Positions 20,301 through 33,803 of a DNA stretch of 64,000 bases are shown here, piece by piece (position 1 is the first letter of the stretch; every line of letters begins with the position of its first letter). The notes beneath the pieces are model-generated. The model did no database searches. It was not told the DNA's origin and saw only the letters and a program-made list of their open reading frames with translations. Position numbers and translations under genes: made by a program. The stretch is from Pochonia chlamydosporia 170 (Eukaryota > Ascomycota > Sordariomycetes > Hypocreales > Clavicipitaceae). The stretch spans positions 8,122,001 to 8,186,000 of the forward strand of contig NC_035790.1 in NCBI RefSeq assembly GCF_001653235.2, read 5' to 3'.

Positions 20301-23300
20301 AAGCGTGCAATAGCTCTCCGGCGAGAGAGTTGAGTACCATGTCAACACCCTGACCAGTGGTGGCATCCATGACATCCTTGAGAAACGACTCATCTCGTGA
20401 GTAGAATATCCTTTCGCTAGGGATATGGTGATGCTCGACCAAAAACTTCTTCTTCTCCTCAGTCCCAACTGTCACGTATATCTACAAATATCACAGTCAA
20501 TCTATGATCTGCTTCATAACGGATGCAATATCTCACCTCTGCTTGAATCATCCGACAGATTTGGATCGCCGCTAGACCAACACCACCGCAAGCCGAATGA
20601 ATCAGGATTGACTGATGACAAGAGTTAGTAAATAACGTGAATGCAATCTAGTAGTCTCACCTCTCCTTTCTCCAGTCGACCAACATTGATGATCGTGTGT
20701 ATGACAGTACCAAAGACAGCGGGAAACGTGGCCGCATCCTCGAAACTTAGCTCAGGCGGCATTGGGAAGACATTATATCCAAGAGTGACCGTTCTGGTTG
20801 CAAGACAACCGCTGTCCATGACGATAACTCTGTCACCCTTTGTCACATGACGAACCGCTGACCCTACCCGAGTAATGATACCGGCTGCCTCGTTGCCTAT
20901 TCTGTTATGCTTTTCTTCCACCATTCCCATGGATACAAGGACATCCTAAAATATCCGTCAGCAATCTGCTATTAAATTGGCGACTCGAGGATTTCGCACC
21001 CTGAAGTTTAAGCCCACGCAGTGAACTTCCAGCTCTACTTCATCTTCTTGCACACGGTCTTGTTCGTACTGAACCCATTCCAAGGAATCGATCAGGCCAA
21101 CCTGGTTAACAGTTAGACGGGTTGGGCCATCTTCCAAGCTTTTAGCTCGCGCTTCTTCCGGCGATATGGGATAGTAGCGCCCAATATGGACTACACCGTT
21201 GTGAACGGCGAATTCTGGCTCGAATGAGAAGCTCTCCCTTTCGGATCGACACTGGAACTTGTGAAATATGTTGACAACCGAACTAACAGCTTCATCATCA
21301 AGCGTTTGTAGTTCTACCGTCGTAAAATCGAGAGACAGTTCAGATCTGATTGTGCGAGCAAGTCCAATTGTGAGCCCATACTCAGGATTTATGCATTCAA
21401 TCTGTGCTGTTCGAGTCAGCCACAACAACCCGCTTCTGAGCTTTGGAATATATTCCATGAGGTCAGAGTAATCCGCATCTTTGATTGCATGTAGAAAGGG
21501 CCCCTCTAATTCAATTGTCGAGATAACATCCTGTTCTGGCAGGATATGCTGATCACATAACTGCTTCCAATGGATCCTGAAGCCGCTTGCTTCCAGACGA
21601 TCAGCAAGGTCACAAGCATACTTAACCTTGGTGTCCTTGTACAGCAGAGTAACATTGCCTGATCTAGTCTGTGACTTGACCGTCGTCGCTACAATGTTAG
21701 CATTTATATGGTAGGGAGATTCGTCATCTAATACTGCTGCATCAATCCCGGAGAAACCTGCCCTCTGCAGTTCTTGTCCCCATCGCTCGACGGATACAAA
21801 CGGTCCATCCAGTCGATCATCATCTTCACCGAGCCACCAGCCGGGCAGAAAGCCCATGATGAAGTTGTTGAAGTGCCATCCCATAGGTTCAATGAGCTCC
21901 TGGAGGAATAACCGACCCCCTGGACGAAGCAGAGCCTTCACGTTCAACAGCGTATCATTCAGCGATGGAGTTGCATGTAGAACATTAGATGCGACCACCA
22001 AGTCATAATATCCTGTTTCAAAGCCCTGCTCCTTTGGGTCTTTGGAGATATCCAAGACCTTGTATTGCATGTTAGAGTACCCTGCAAATCGTTCCTTTGC
22101 CGCCGAGAAAAACCCCGGTGAGATATCTGTGAAGCAATAATGGGAATACATCGGACGGCCATCATCCGACTTCAATGAATCTAGAACATCTTGAGTAGTA
22201 GCACCAGTTCCAGCTCCTACTTCCAAGATCCTGAGAGTTGGATTCGCATGTGCGCACAGAGATAGAAACTCTTCGCCGGTGACTCTACCACGGATCATGT
22301 TGTACATGGCTGTTAGACCGCCGTCTCTTGTAAGTACTTCAAGCGGATTTGTCATTCCGAGAAATACATCTTGAACATGGGCGCTATCCGAGAGACTTGT
22401 AAGTGTTTTGGTTAATTTGCAAACATTTTCGTCTTTCCAGCCCTCCATCTCCTGAGAAACCGAAATGCAAAGCGCCTCTCTAGCTTCAGAATCCAGAGAC
22501 GTGAAACCTTTTGCCTCTGGACATAGCACATCCCAGTCGCCTGCAGCCATTCTCGCTCGCTCTTTACATAGCCAAGATGAGTATTTGACCAGATAGCTTG
22601 GGGTTGTCCTTGAATCCGTTTCTATAGTCTTCAAGGCATCCGATGTTCGAAGTAAGTGCAGCGCGCAAGCCATTTCCATGATCATCCATGCATCCCGTGG
22701 CTTCTTGGTGGAGTGCATCAGACTACTCACGTCAATGAAATCTATGTCTGGGCGCCATAGTAATTGGGATGCCGACGTATGACCCGATGATGTTCGATTG
22801 GCCCCAGTATCGAGAGTTGCCATTCTACCATCTTCCATGATCAAAATAGCTTCTTGATTTTCCGCCACTGCAACAGAGCTTCCACGTCTGGATCCAGCAC
22901 TAGTGACATATGCTCTGGTTTCCACATTCAATTCTCGTCCCATGGAAGGAAAAATATGAATAACCCCAATTGACGAGGGAACTATCAGCGTTGTTAGCCG
23001 GCGAGCTAGTCCATTCGTCATAGCAGCAGGGTATAGCTGTAAACAAAGATCGATCGTAATGGGATGAACGGGATAACAAGGTCCATCTACCATCTGTTGA
23101 TCACGTATAGTCGCTCTTGCAACTGTCTCCTCGACATCAACGGTAATGTTTTCCATCCTTTGAAATGTTGGACCGTATTGAAGACCCCAATGACGTAACC
23201 GATCATACCAGTAACCTTTCGACAAGCACCGCGGGAGTGCGTGAAAACTTTTGTTGTATGTTGAAACGTTTTTGGCATCGCGTCCGAGAGCAGTGCAGTG

Positions 23301-26300
23301 CTGAGTCCACGATGTACCGTTAAATGACGATATAGAAAACTCATACCATGAGGAGTTGGCAGTGTCTGTCAGCCTCCGTAGCTTCATAGAGGTATGAAGT
23401 TCAACAGATCCCGTCTCTTGCAATACTAGTGCAGATTGAATGAAGAGATTCTTTATAGTGTAGGCTTCCGAACCAGTTACTTGCCGAATGGCTTCACCAA
23501 TCATGGCAATATATCCCGCACATGGAAACACAATGTCGTTTAGGACCTTGTGGTCTTTGAGCCAAGGGACGTCGATTATATCTAAGATGTTTCTCCAAAT
23601 TGGCTCAGTGTCATTGATCCCTGTGCAAATGGCTCCTAGGAGCTCATGGTGCTGGTGTTTCATTGACCTGAAGCCACTTGAAAGTCGACTTTCGTTCCAA
23701 AACTCGACGGAATGATCCCAAGCATATGTTGGAAGGTCTGTCAGTATGTTGCCGGGCGGATTGATGAATGAGAAATTGATTTCCTGTCCACATGTGTAGA
23801 GCTGGCCAATGGATCGAAGGAAGGACTCCATGCAATTGATGCCTCGCGTCAACGTTGGAACGTAGATTGGTGCGTTATCAGAATGTTCTTGGAATATTTG
23901 ATTGAGAGGACCCTGTAACGCAGAATGTGGTCCAATTTCCACGAATATAAGCTGACTCTTGTCGAAATCCTTCAATAATGCCTTGGTAGCCTGATAGAAA
24001 AGCACTGGCGACTCAAGATTTCTCCTCCAATAAGTCTTGTCCAACACAGCCGTTTGAATCTTGCGAGAGCCAGTGACGCTAGAGTAGAATGGGACACTGC
24101 AGGTTCCCGGGTTCAAGTGTGGACTCAATAGCCTTTCGTACATTTCAGAGACCTCCTTCATATGCTCTATTGCTTTGGTTAGTAATGTACTGCGACAAGA
24201 CAGACTCAGTTCTTACCAGAGTGGTACGCCGTGTTGACTTTCAACTTGCGTCTAAATATCGTGGGATCTTGAGTGTCAATTGCTTCTAACGTATTCTCAA
24301 CAGCTTGTACATCCCCAGATATCGTGACGCTCCTAGGGCTGTTGATGCAAGCCACAGTCACATCTCCAGTCACAACAAGAGCGGCTGCTTCGTGACTTAG
24401 ACCAACTGCAGCCATTGCACCTCTTCGGCTTATCTGCTTTGCTGTGATGCCACGGTAGTAGCTTATGATGATTGCTTCGGTCGCTGTCATTGCCCCTGAG
24501 GCGTAAGCACCGGCAATCTCTCCACTCGAATGACCGATGATTGCAGATGGCTTCACTCCACTCTTCCTGAGAAGATTGACTAATGCTACTTGAATTGCTG
24601 TACATAGCGTTTGAGCATACTCGGACAGGTTTACTAGGTCGTCTTCTCCTGAACACAAAACATCTTTACGGCAGTAGAGTGTTAGCTACGTAACTTGTCA
24701 TCCGTATCATAAGCAAAGCAAAACACACACCTTCAATTCTCCACAAGGGAGGGTCCTCCAGATTTTGCAAACTACAATCCAATGCACGGATGTCTTCTCG
24801 GAAGGATGAGACTTCTAAAATAAGTTCTCGTGCCATGTGGCTCCATTGGGCTCCCTGTCCAGTAAATACGAATACCGTGTCAACCAGCCCTGGACAAATC
24901 TTCCGAGACAATTCGCTAGTGGCAGTGACTTGAGACTCCTCAACAATGGAGAACGTTCTGTGTTGCAAGTGATCTCTTCGCATGCCAAGAGTGTATGCAG
25001 CATTTTCCAGAGATGTGGGATGGAGTTGCAGGTACTTGTTGATATTGTGTCTTGACTTTTCGAGCGATCCAGAGTTGTTGGCAGAAAGGGGAAGAAGAAA
25101 TAGCCTGTTCTTAACATAGTTGTTTGTATAAGCGTTGATCTGGTCCGGATGACAACCATTCGCTGTGCCATTTTGCAACCCATTTTGCAACCCATTGGAA
25201 AGTCCATTAGGAACTAATTTACCGTAAGGCGACAGAGAGGCTATTTCATGAACACCATTCGTTCCATTAGCTATGCCATGTTGAACTGGTGATATGGTAA
25301 ATGACGCCACAGAGTCAATGACTACCTGTTAAACTCCTTTAGCTTACCAACCACTTTTAATCGGGACCCTTTCAGGGCTGCGTCTCAGCTTACATGCGCA
25401 TTGCTTCCACCTATCCCAAAAGAATTGATGCTGACTCGAGCAGATCTGTCTGTTGGCCAGGGTATTGCGTCCGTCGGTACGAGTAACTTCCCTCTTGCAA
25501 ATGGAACTACATAGTATAAGTCAAGATCCAAAGCAACAAAAGACGAGGAATGGGATGGCACAACAACAGGGCAACAGAATACCTCTCACCTTCTGGATTC
25601 GGGTCGTTAAAGTTGATGTTAGGCGGGATGATGTTGTTTTCCAATGCTAGAACAGCTTTTATGAGACTATTCAAGCCTGATGCTCCTTCAGCATGTCCGA
25701 GATTTGGTTTCACCTGCAGCAATTAGTCAACGCCCACCATCACCCTGCAGAAATTGGCGAGCTCACTGATCCTATATATAGCGGCTTCTCGCCAAATGTA
25801 TTCGCAATAGCTGTTGTTTCAATGCGGTCCCCAGTTTTTGTACCCGTTCCATGGCATTCAAAGTATGGCGTCTGGGAAAGGTCTGTGATTCCGGCCTTTT
25901 CGTACGCCCTGCGGATCATACGTTCCTGGCTTGTCGCACTAGGAACGCTCATGCCGGCCGTCTTGCCGTCAGAATTAGTCGCAGTAGACCGGATAATAGC
26001 TCGAATGGGATCCCCGTCTCTCATAGCATCATCAAGAAGTTTTAAATAAATGGCATTCACAGCTTCTCCTCTGGCATATCCATCCGCCGCAGCATCAAAT
26101 GTCTTGCAGCGTCCGTCAAGAGCCAATGCCCCTTGTTGGCTCATCGCCATGGTCATAGATGGACTCATTATAAGACTCGTGCCCGCTACAATGGCCCCCG
26201 AGCATTCGCGGGCATAGAGAGCCTGACAAGCTTCATGGAGGCATACCAATGATGAAGAACATGCAGTCCGTATTGTCATGCTAGTGACCAGATTAGTGTA

Positions 26301-26847
26301 TCGTCCATGGGAGCATCAGACAGTCTTACCTTGGACCCTGGAGATCATATTCATACGAGAGGCGATTCGATAGTACAAAATCTCCAGACCCATTTATTCG
26401 AGCAAACGGCGAAGCATAGGAATCCGCCGACACATTGTCATGCCAATCTTCACCAAAGACACCAACGTAGCATCCAATATTTTTTCCTCTCCAATTCGTT
26501 TGTCCCGCCCTTTCCATGCACTCCCACACAACCTCCAACAGTAGTTTTTGTTGTGGATCTGCGCTTTCTGCCTCGGACCTACTCATTGAGAAGAAACCGG
26601 CATCAAAGCGTTTGAGGTCTACATCTTCCAGGAAGTAGCCGTGGTCAGACGCAACAAGCTGACGGCCCTGTTTTCCGCCATTATAGAAAGCGTCCACATT
26701 ATACCGCGTCTCTGGAACACGGCACCTGCCATCTCTCTTTTCAATGAGGAGCTTCCAGAAGTCGTCGGGCGTGGATATACCAGCAGGAAGCCGTAAACCA
26801 ATGCCCACGATGGCAACAGGCGGCACAGTTTCATCCTTCTTCTTCAT
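17398..26847 (-). CDS. Highly reducing type I polyketide synthase, KS-AT-DH-CMeT-ER-KR-ACP-TR
   Basis: Core enzyme, about 2,930 residues in 12 exons, from ATG 26845-26847 to TAG 17398-17400. KS (about 8-425): [27 protein letters not shown] (about 585-900): [19 protein letters not shown] (about 960-1260): [11 protein letters not shown] with Asn where HxxxGxxxxP has Gly, second-site Asp in HPITIDL. CMe[75 protein letters not shown] (about 2455). TR (about 2550-2930): [16 protein letters not shown], an SDR fold like fungal carrier-protein reductases. All sites look intact, so a C-methylated reduced chain released as an aldehyde or alcohol is expected. Terminal reductase on a reducing PKS is known from betaenone-type synthases. 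Introns (for example about 26281-26330, 25709-25762, 24181-24225, 20947-20999, 19527-19601) all keep frame. The KS-AT linker has an Asn-Gly-rich repeat. Confidence 0.95.
25165..25200 (-). repeat. Short in-frame tandem repeat in the PKS KS-AT linker
   Basis: The 12-nt unit ATTTTGCAACCC (plus strand) occurs about twice in tandem and encodes a repeated Asn-Gly-Leu-Gln unit in an Asn/Gly-rich spacer between KS and AT. Confidence 0.75.
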
Positions 26848-28068
26848 TTTCGTTCAAGGCCTATCAAATTTTGTCAAGTCTGAGCTGATGCCTAGTGGTA
26901 GTGTTTCGGATCACAGTCGGCAGCTTTTCATTGCCACTACTTGTAAGGTAGCTCTTCGTCAAGCAGTCTGGTTCCGTGCTTCGAGGCAGCTCAACTGTCT
27001 GTGCAAAATCGAGATTTACCATTTCCATAATGCTCTAGTCCGCAGAATCAAGGCCACATGGCATCAGAAAGGAGCCAGCCAATGACGTTGCTCTGCCGCC
27101 AATCGCCGCAAATTGTGTACCGCATCATAAGACAGTTTCATATGAACCCGGGCTGTACTGCAACTGTTTCGTTTGTTGGAGTTTTAGCACACCGACAATA
27201 TTGCTTTTCTACCATTGCGCTTCAGAATTGTAAAAGCCTTCCGATCAGCATCGAGCTACATAATTGTCCTGGTGAGGCTGAGACACGGCTTATTTATTCA
27301 CCGATCAAGATCACACCGAGGCAAGAACAAGGATCATCTTTATTTCTTCTTCCGTTAGCCACTTTCTATACTATCAGACTAGTCTTTGTGAGGATTTTTT
27401 AAATCCACTGTAGTCCACTCTTTAGACGCAAGATGCTGTTCAAGTTGGGCACCGCATTGCTCCAACCCGGCGAGGCTGGTCATGCAAAGACTTCCTTTAT
27501 TACAAAAAGCTTCCATGTGCCCAAATTATCATCTAATGATGGGTTATAAAATTAACAAAACCTCCTCATCGCCTATACAAACACTAAACGCTCGGTTTAC
27601 AACGCCTCCCCATAGACACGCAAAGTTTCACTACTTCCTGTCCGCGATCCTCTGGCTTGTCTCCAAGCGCAGTAGTAACTCGAGGCGGAGAGGAAATTCT
27701 CGCCATAATGAAACAAACAGCGCACAAGTCTCAACTCGTGCCTTATCGTACATTGCGATCATCTATCTTTATCTCCCTATTTGGCTGGTTAAGTGCTGTC
27801 ATATGTCTGAGACATGTTGGTGTGATGTGATGGGTTGCGACACCACCATGCCATCTACAGGATAGAACAAGAGGGGTTTTCCTCTGTCAATTTTCATGCC
27901 CTCTTCTAGCGTGCAGTTTTAGCTTCTTCATTTCATTTCTTTTCTCGCTCGGCGCCCTCAAGAGATAGTGCCGGTGGCTACGTGGCAAGCTTCCGAGCTG
28001 AGTTGGCATTGTCGTGAATAATTGACATTCAGTAACCTATAGGAGAGGGCTTGTTATTTGGACGAGCA
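26848..28068. other. Divergent PKS / MFS promoter region
   Basis: Shared 1.2-kb region between divergently transcribed PKS and MFS exporter. No TCGGNNNCCGA or TCG(N5)CGA element was found on reading. A CGG-N8-CGG direct pair lies near 26907-26920. Open stretches show no domain. Confidence 0.55.
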
Positions 28069-29967
28069 ATGGACATCATATCCGTTAACAAAGGCGAGAG
28101 CAATGGTGATGTGCATTCTCGCGAGGCGGCGCCACAGCCGGAGATCACAGATGCCAGGCTCATCAAGGTCACTGTTTCGAGATTCTGGCTCCTCAGCATT
28201 GGGTAAGCTTTCAAAGTAATGAGAGAACGTATATGGCACAGGCTAACCTGCGGCAGTGTGTACCTGGGGCTCTTTCTTTCCATGATGGATGCCTCAATAG
28301 TGTCAACCGCACTACACTCAATATCTCTAGAGTTCAATGTTCTCGTATCCGTGAACTGGGTTGCCCTCGCATATACCCTAGCGGAATGTAGCTGTGGCGT
28401 CATCTTTGCCAGGGTATCAGACGTCATTGGCAGGAAGAGTGCCTTCTTGGCTGCCAATGTTATGTTCTTTGGGTTCTCTATGGGATGTGCTTTTTCCCGG
28501 AGTCTTGGCCAACTGGTTGCCTTTCGGGCACTTCAAGGAGTCGGTGGAGCTGGTATGCAAGATCACACTTTTGCCGCTTGAACATGGATGCGTTACTGAT
28601 GCACACAGGGTTATACTCTCTCTCTTTGGTCATACTGCCCGAAGTATGCCCAGAACATCTCACGGAGATTGGAGCTGGGCTTTGTGGAGGTATTGTTGTC
28701 GTCGCTTTCACGGTTGGCCCAATTCTTGGGGGCATTCTCACTCAATATTGTTCTTGGAGATGGATATTCTGGATCAAGTGAGGAGAAACCTCCCGGTCTA
28801 CTGAGCTACACTAATCCCTTTATTTATAGTGGTCCAATTTGTGCTGTGTCAACTGCCATGCTCCTCTTGTTCTGGCCGAAAGCAGAAGATACTATAAGTC
28901 CATCAAGACGGCGATGGCAGTCCTTTGATCTTTTCGGTTCCATCCTGGTTATCTCGTCATGTGTTCTAATTGTCTTTGCGTTTCAGAATGTTGGTGTGTC
29001 CCTTAGAAGCATCTGGGCCGATGCCGTATTTGTTGCACCAGTTGCCATTGGATTGGTATCCATGATTTGTCTATTCTCGTGGACATACTTGGTTGAGTTT
29101 GGAGCTCTGTCACATCACAAAATCATTGCGGCCTTCCCCGTATCCCTATTCAAGTCTCGCTCCTACACCTCTGGCGTCATCACCACGCTACTTTTGGGAT
29201 TTCCAGTGCTCCTCACCTTGTTCTCGGTGCCGCTTCGGGCTCAGATAGTCAGTGAGAAGGATCCCTTGACAGCCTCATTGGCCTTGCTCCCCATGCTGGG
29301 AGCAAGTGCTGTGGGCTGTGTTCTTGCTGTGTTATTCAACTTCAGGAAGGCATTTCCCTGTGAATCTATGACCGCAGGCGCCATCCTATCAGTTGTGGGA
29401 TGTGCCTTGCTCACAACCGTTCACTCTTCAGATGACGATACGAAGTTGCTGGCATATCTTGCGGTGCTTGGCCTCGGCACTGGACTGGCCGTTACGGTTG
29501 CCACGTTGCAAACCGCACTTGTAATTCCCCCAAGGAATCACGGTATGGAAACCTGTGTCAAATTTCCAGAGTCAAGCTTTGTTATCTCGTTGGACTAATA
29601 TTTCGCAGCCCCAGCACAAGGAATCGTATCACAAGCCCGAGTTCTGGGGGGTAGTTTTGGCATTGCCATGTCGTCGGTTCTTTTGCATAACGAAATCACA
29701 CGAGTGATTTCTGGGTCACTCACTCCAGAACTGGGGTCCATGCTTGGAGAAGTTGAAGCTAAGCTTCCGCCTGAACTGCGAGTGATGATCAAGCAATCTT
29801 GTGCCAGGACGTTTCGGCAAGGCATGCTTGTTGCGGCCATCATCTCTGGTGTAGCAGTGTTGACGGCGGCCACGGGCTACAGTAATTTTCACCCAAATCC
29901 TAGACAATATCGAATCGAGATGGTACGAGCGGATGCTTTTGAGAGGCAGAATGGGATACAGGAATAA
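28069..29967 (+). CDS. MFS multidrug exporter (DHA2-like, 14 TM type)
   Basis: Proton-coupled major facilitator of about 560 residues starting at ATG 28069. It has a hydrophilic N-terminus, then the DHA motif LFLSMMDASIVSTAL, the loop 2-3 motif ARVSDVIGRK (motif A), motif B RALQGVGGAG, and motif C region FTVGPILGGIL followed by SWRWIFWI. Four introns (about 28203-28255, 28555-28610, 28780-28829, 29546-29609) join cleanly; for example GG|GTAAGC..CAG|T gives GVYLGLF. It faces away from the PKS across a shared promoter region, the usual place for a cluster exporter, and probably secretes the product. With the ABC pump the cluster has two exporters of different energy source. Confidence 0.93.
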
Positions 29968-30285
29968 AGTTGCTATGACTATACTACATCAAATAAATGA
30001 GTCAGGTGTAACACGATACCGAACCCGTGCAGGTGGATGCCTAGACATCTCGAAAACTGTCGATAGATGGAACAGAGAGATGATCTTAAAAAAGCGCCAA
30101 ATGCTTGAACAGGGTAATGAAACTTACAATAACACAGATTCACTTTGCATCAATGCATTCTCTGACTGAACAGTCCATGATCTCGAATATCAATCACGTG
30201 AACGCGGCAACTTTTGCCTTTGTCCCACAATTGAAGCGCTCATCCAACATTGTCATTTCTTTTTCTTACACCAATTTGAAACCTC
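29968..30285. other. Intergenic between MFS and F-box-like gene
   Basis: No supported feature. Confidence 0.5.
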
Positions 30286-31735
30286 ATGCGAACTACAATC
30301 ATGGGTCAAAACACAGAACTGCAACCGGCTCCCGTCGAGCGTCTTTCTGTCGAGCTCGTTCGAATGATACTCTCCGATCTGCCCGATGTATCCTCCCTGC
30401 AGGCGGCAGCCTTGTCATGTCCGCTGTTTTACAAAGCATTTTCGGGGGCAGAAAATACCATCACAACACAGGTGTTGCTCAGAAATATTGACAAGAGCCT
30501 GTTACCCGAAGTACTACTTGCATTTAAGTCCTCCGGTTTGCACTGGCGTCGCATGAGGGATAATCGCAGACAGGCCGTTGCCGACTTCATCACTCAAAAC
30601 CTTCATCAGCGGACGGTTCTGCCCCCCTCCTGGCCACTTCGGAAAGCAATTCACTTTGAACGGCTTAACTTTTGCGTCAAAGAGTTGACCGAGATGTTTA
30701 TTCAAGCAACTCTAACTAGGAATCCCATAAATCAGTCCAAAGCTGCTGCCACTTGTCAGGAGACACATCGCATCCAACGGGCATTCTATAGGTTTGAGAT
30801 ATACCGCAATCTCTTCAGTGAACGCCCAAAACCATATTATGATACGCCCGGAGAAGAAAGCCCGCTCTTTTTCGCCAGCTTTTCCCCATGGGAGAACGAG
30901 CAGCTTGGCTGCGTCCATGACTTCCTTGTCCAAGCTGTCTCGCCAGGTCAGTTGCTCAGCACAGCTGTCTGATTCGATTCAACCTTCTAACACGACATTA
31001 GCTTTCAATGATGTTGCAGAACACGACGTTGCTTGGGGCGCATTTAATGTGAACTACGGGGACCTAATCGACTCCCCCTACATCCAACACGTTCTGTCAC
31101 TGGGATTGGAGGAGTTGCACAGAATCACCTTGGCGTCAACATACGAAGAACGGTATCGGCTCCTAAACACCCCCAGCGGTCCACCCGCCACGAACGGCTT
31201 TTTGCAAGATGCGCTAGAAACCGCAAACAACGCAAACGAGGACCTCTTCCTCGACCGCCTGACACCAGAGCAGGAGGCTCTCCATATCAAGAAGCCATTC
31301 TTCGCTGATCCAGATTCAGGTCCCAGGGATGTTTGGCTATGGGCACATAAAGTAGAGTCTTGGGCAAATTGGGTGTACCAAGAAAACCGGCGCCAGCTAC
31401 GTCAATGGGGATATGTTATGTGGGATAAAAGCCGATTGGAGACGGCCGGTGTCTTGCAAGAGCCCTGGTATGATCCAACTGGTACCCCTGAGTGGCTTTT
31501 GCAGGAAGAAGAAGCTGTTCGTCAACGAGGGTACATGCAGAACTCATGGGAGAAGAGAGAACGGATCCGGATGAAGGGTGGAAGCGGTTGGTGGAGTTGG
31601 GGGGATGAAAGCAAGGTGAAGTGGCCGAAAAATATATTCTTTCCTGGACAGGGAAGGTCGGTTCCTGGAAATATCAAACCTGCATCGCTTCGAGAGGCTC
31701 GGGAGTTGCTGAGTATGATGAAGCTACCTAAATAG
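30286..31735 (+). CDS. F-box-like hypothetical protein
   Basis: Two exons joined by a short intron (about 30947-31000), giving about 460 residues. Residues about 18-60 (LSVELVRMILSDLPDVSSLQ, then AALSCPLFYKAF) have F-box spacing, so an SCF-type adaptor or substrate-recognition role is possible. The rest has no domain I recognise; it is Trp-rich at the C-terminus (WLWAHKVESWANWVYQENR, GGSGWWSWGDE). Start may be ATG 30286 or 30301; both are in frame. It is typical of the large, fast-evolving F-box-like families of fungi. A role in the polyketide pathway is not implied. Confidence 0.72.
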
Positions 31736-32637
31736 CTTCAAAGTGAATACCAAGGCCATACACAGTCTTCCGCTCCGCTAAGATGGTGCATTTGTTCCCG
31801 TTGAGAGTCGGCTGGAGTTGAGCAGCCTAGTTTTGTTTTAGCCATTCTTGTTGACGAGTTTAACAACTTATTTTGAGTATCTACATGACAATATGTTCCG
31901 AATTGGGATACTCTGGCATAATAATAGAGTGCCCATACCAGCTGACCAGGCAAAAAAAACATGTTCACTTGCGGCTAATTGCCAACATAGTTAAATAATG
32001 GTGTACACGTTGGCATGTGCTATGTTTGGAGACAAAATGATATGCACATCAGCTTCGAAAATGTCCCTTCAGGGTCCGTTCAACCTTGGTTTACTTTAAA
32101 GAGACTCGTCACAGAAACCAATAAATCTTGCTTGTTCTAAAAACAGCCTCAGAACCATGGCCCTGTTCTAAAAAGGCTTGAGACCCCAGCTGCGGACAAG
32201 GTACATTTACAAACGCGTTTCCAGACTGGACATGTTGGTACTACCATGACGTCTGATTTGTCACCTCTTAGTCCGATGCTCCATATAAACTCCTTCTAGA
32301 CTGCCTTGGGCGGCGGACTATCGGCGTGCGGCGTCTCAGCTAACCGAAGCGTTATGCTACTCAACATGGTCGGCGGCTGATGATGTCCAAAACACCGACA
32401 TTCAGCATCAAATTGCTCACGATGCGGGCAACAAATTTCTCAGCCTTCCCAGATGCGAAACCAGGATTTGTAATGCATTGGATGGAAGTGCGCCTTGGGG
32501 AAATGGAATTTGAGTATTTAAACCTGTCGAGAGCCGGTGTAGAATGACCAAATAAACATCAAATAACGTTACAATCAACATCACAATAACAAACCCTTTT
32601 GTACCACAAATTAATCGTCAATTAAACATCCTTCATC
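31736..32637. other. Intergenic upstream of NmrA-like gene
   Basis: Holds two imperfect copies of GTTCTAAAAA(N)GGC/CTTGAG-AACC-type sequence near 32134-32185, and a TATTTAAA box at 32515-32522. No coding evidence. Confidence 0.5.
32515..32522 (+). promoter_or_regulatory. TATA-like box TATTTAAA for the NmrA-like gene
   Basis: AT-rich box about 115 bp upstream of ATG 32638, followed by an A/C-rich leader typical of strongly expressed fungal genes. Confidence 0.4.
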
Positions 32638-33803
32638 ATGACTCGAGTTGCAATTGCAGGTGCGACGGGCAGCATTGGCGGTGTGATCGCCGCAGCAATC
32701 GCATCGACCAAGAAACACGAAGTTTTCGTGCTCTCTCGAAAGGTACCGATTAGAAAATTTGTGTATTCGCAAGACTTAACATGTCCGAAAAAGAAAACTG
32801 ACGTGATCTAGGCCCCTGACGCGTCTAATAACTCTGGGTCAATCTCGACCCTCACCGTCAACTATGACTCCGTTGACGACATTGAGACAAAGCTGACTTC
32901 CAACAACATCGACACCGTCATTTGTTGCATGTCCTTGAACTCTGAGGCAGAAAATGCTTCACAGATCAATATTATTCGGGCGGCGGCCAAGTCCCCTACC
33001 GTCAAGCGTTTTGCGCCCAGCGAATTCGGCATCGATTACATGGAAGCTTCGCGACAGTACGTCAACCACCATTGCAACTCCATTCATTGCCAGCTAAAGG
33101 CATTGACACTAACGATATAACCCGTAGGAAGTATCCATTCCCGTCTACAGAGTTCAAAGTCGCCGCCATCCAAGAACTCCAAAAGACGGACCTCCAGTAC
33201 ACGAGATTCATCACCAGCACTTTCATGGACTACTTTGGCCCCCAGAATGCCCCCAGCCAACTCAAGGTCCTCCCGCTATTTATCGACCATCAAAGTCGAA
33301 AGGCCACCATCCCCGGTGACGGAAATACGCCTGTGGTGCTTACACACAGCACCGACGTGGGAAAGTTTGTCGCGGCGGCTGTGGATCTTCCCGAATGGCA
33401 GGAGAAGTCACTCGTTATTGGTGACAAATTGACTCTAAATGAACTGGTGGAGCGTGCTGAAGCTGTTGGAAAATGTTTGTTTCTTTGCACTCTCACATCG
33501 TATGAGTGTATTGCTGACATGAAACTAGGCAAATATGAAGTCACTCATGTAAGCATTGACAAGTTCCAGTCCGGCGACATCCCTGAGTTGCCTTGCGATG
33601 TGCACGTGTATCGCTTCGTGCCCAAGGAGATGGTAATGGGGATTCGGCAAGGTGCCGGTCTGGCCATGGCTGCTGGATGGATGAACCTTGATACTAGCAG
33701 TGGGACGCTGAATGATCGGTTGCCGGGGGTTGAGAGTCTATCTGTGGCGAAGTTTTTCTCGAAGTATGTCGCTGAGGCGGACCAGACGGCGTATTATGGC
33801 TAG
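32638..33803 (+). CDS. NmrA-like / isoflavone-reductase-like NAD(P)-binding oxidoreductase
   Basis: Cytosolic atypical short-chain reductase of about 315 residues in four exons. The N-terminus VAIAGATGSIGGVIAAAI is a Rossmann GxxGxxG nucleotide site. Next come ICCMSLNSEAENASQINIIRAA, KRFAPSEFGIDY and the isoflavone-reductase-like stretch TEFKVAAIQELQKTDLQYTRF with STFMDYFGPQ. Introns lie at about 32742-32811, 33060-33126 and 33473-33529; each splice keeps the frame. The family reduces phenolic or enone substrates or senses NADP redox state. Here it could be a tailoring reductase of the polyketide pathway or an unlinked gene. The call to family is firm, to function weak. Confidence 0.88.

Noticed and set aside
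33717..33727. TCGGTTGCCGG as another operator
   Set aside because: Lies inside the coding sequence of the NmrA-like gene and has a last-base mismatch.
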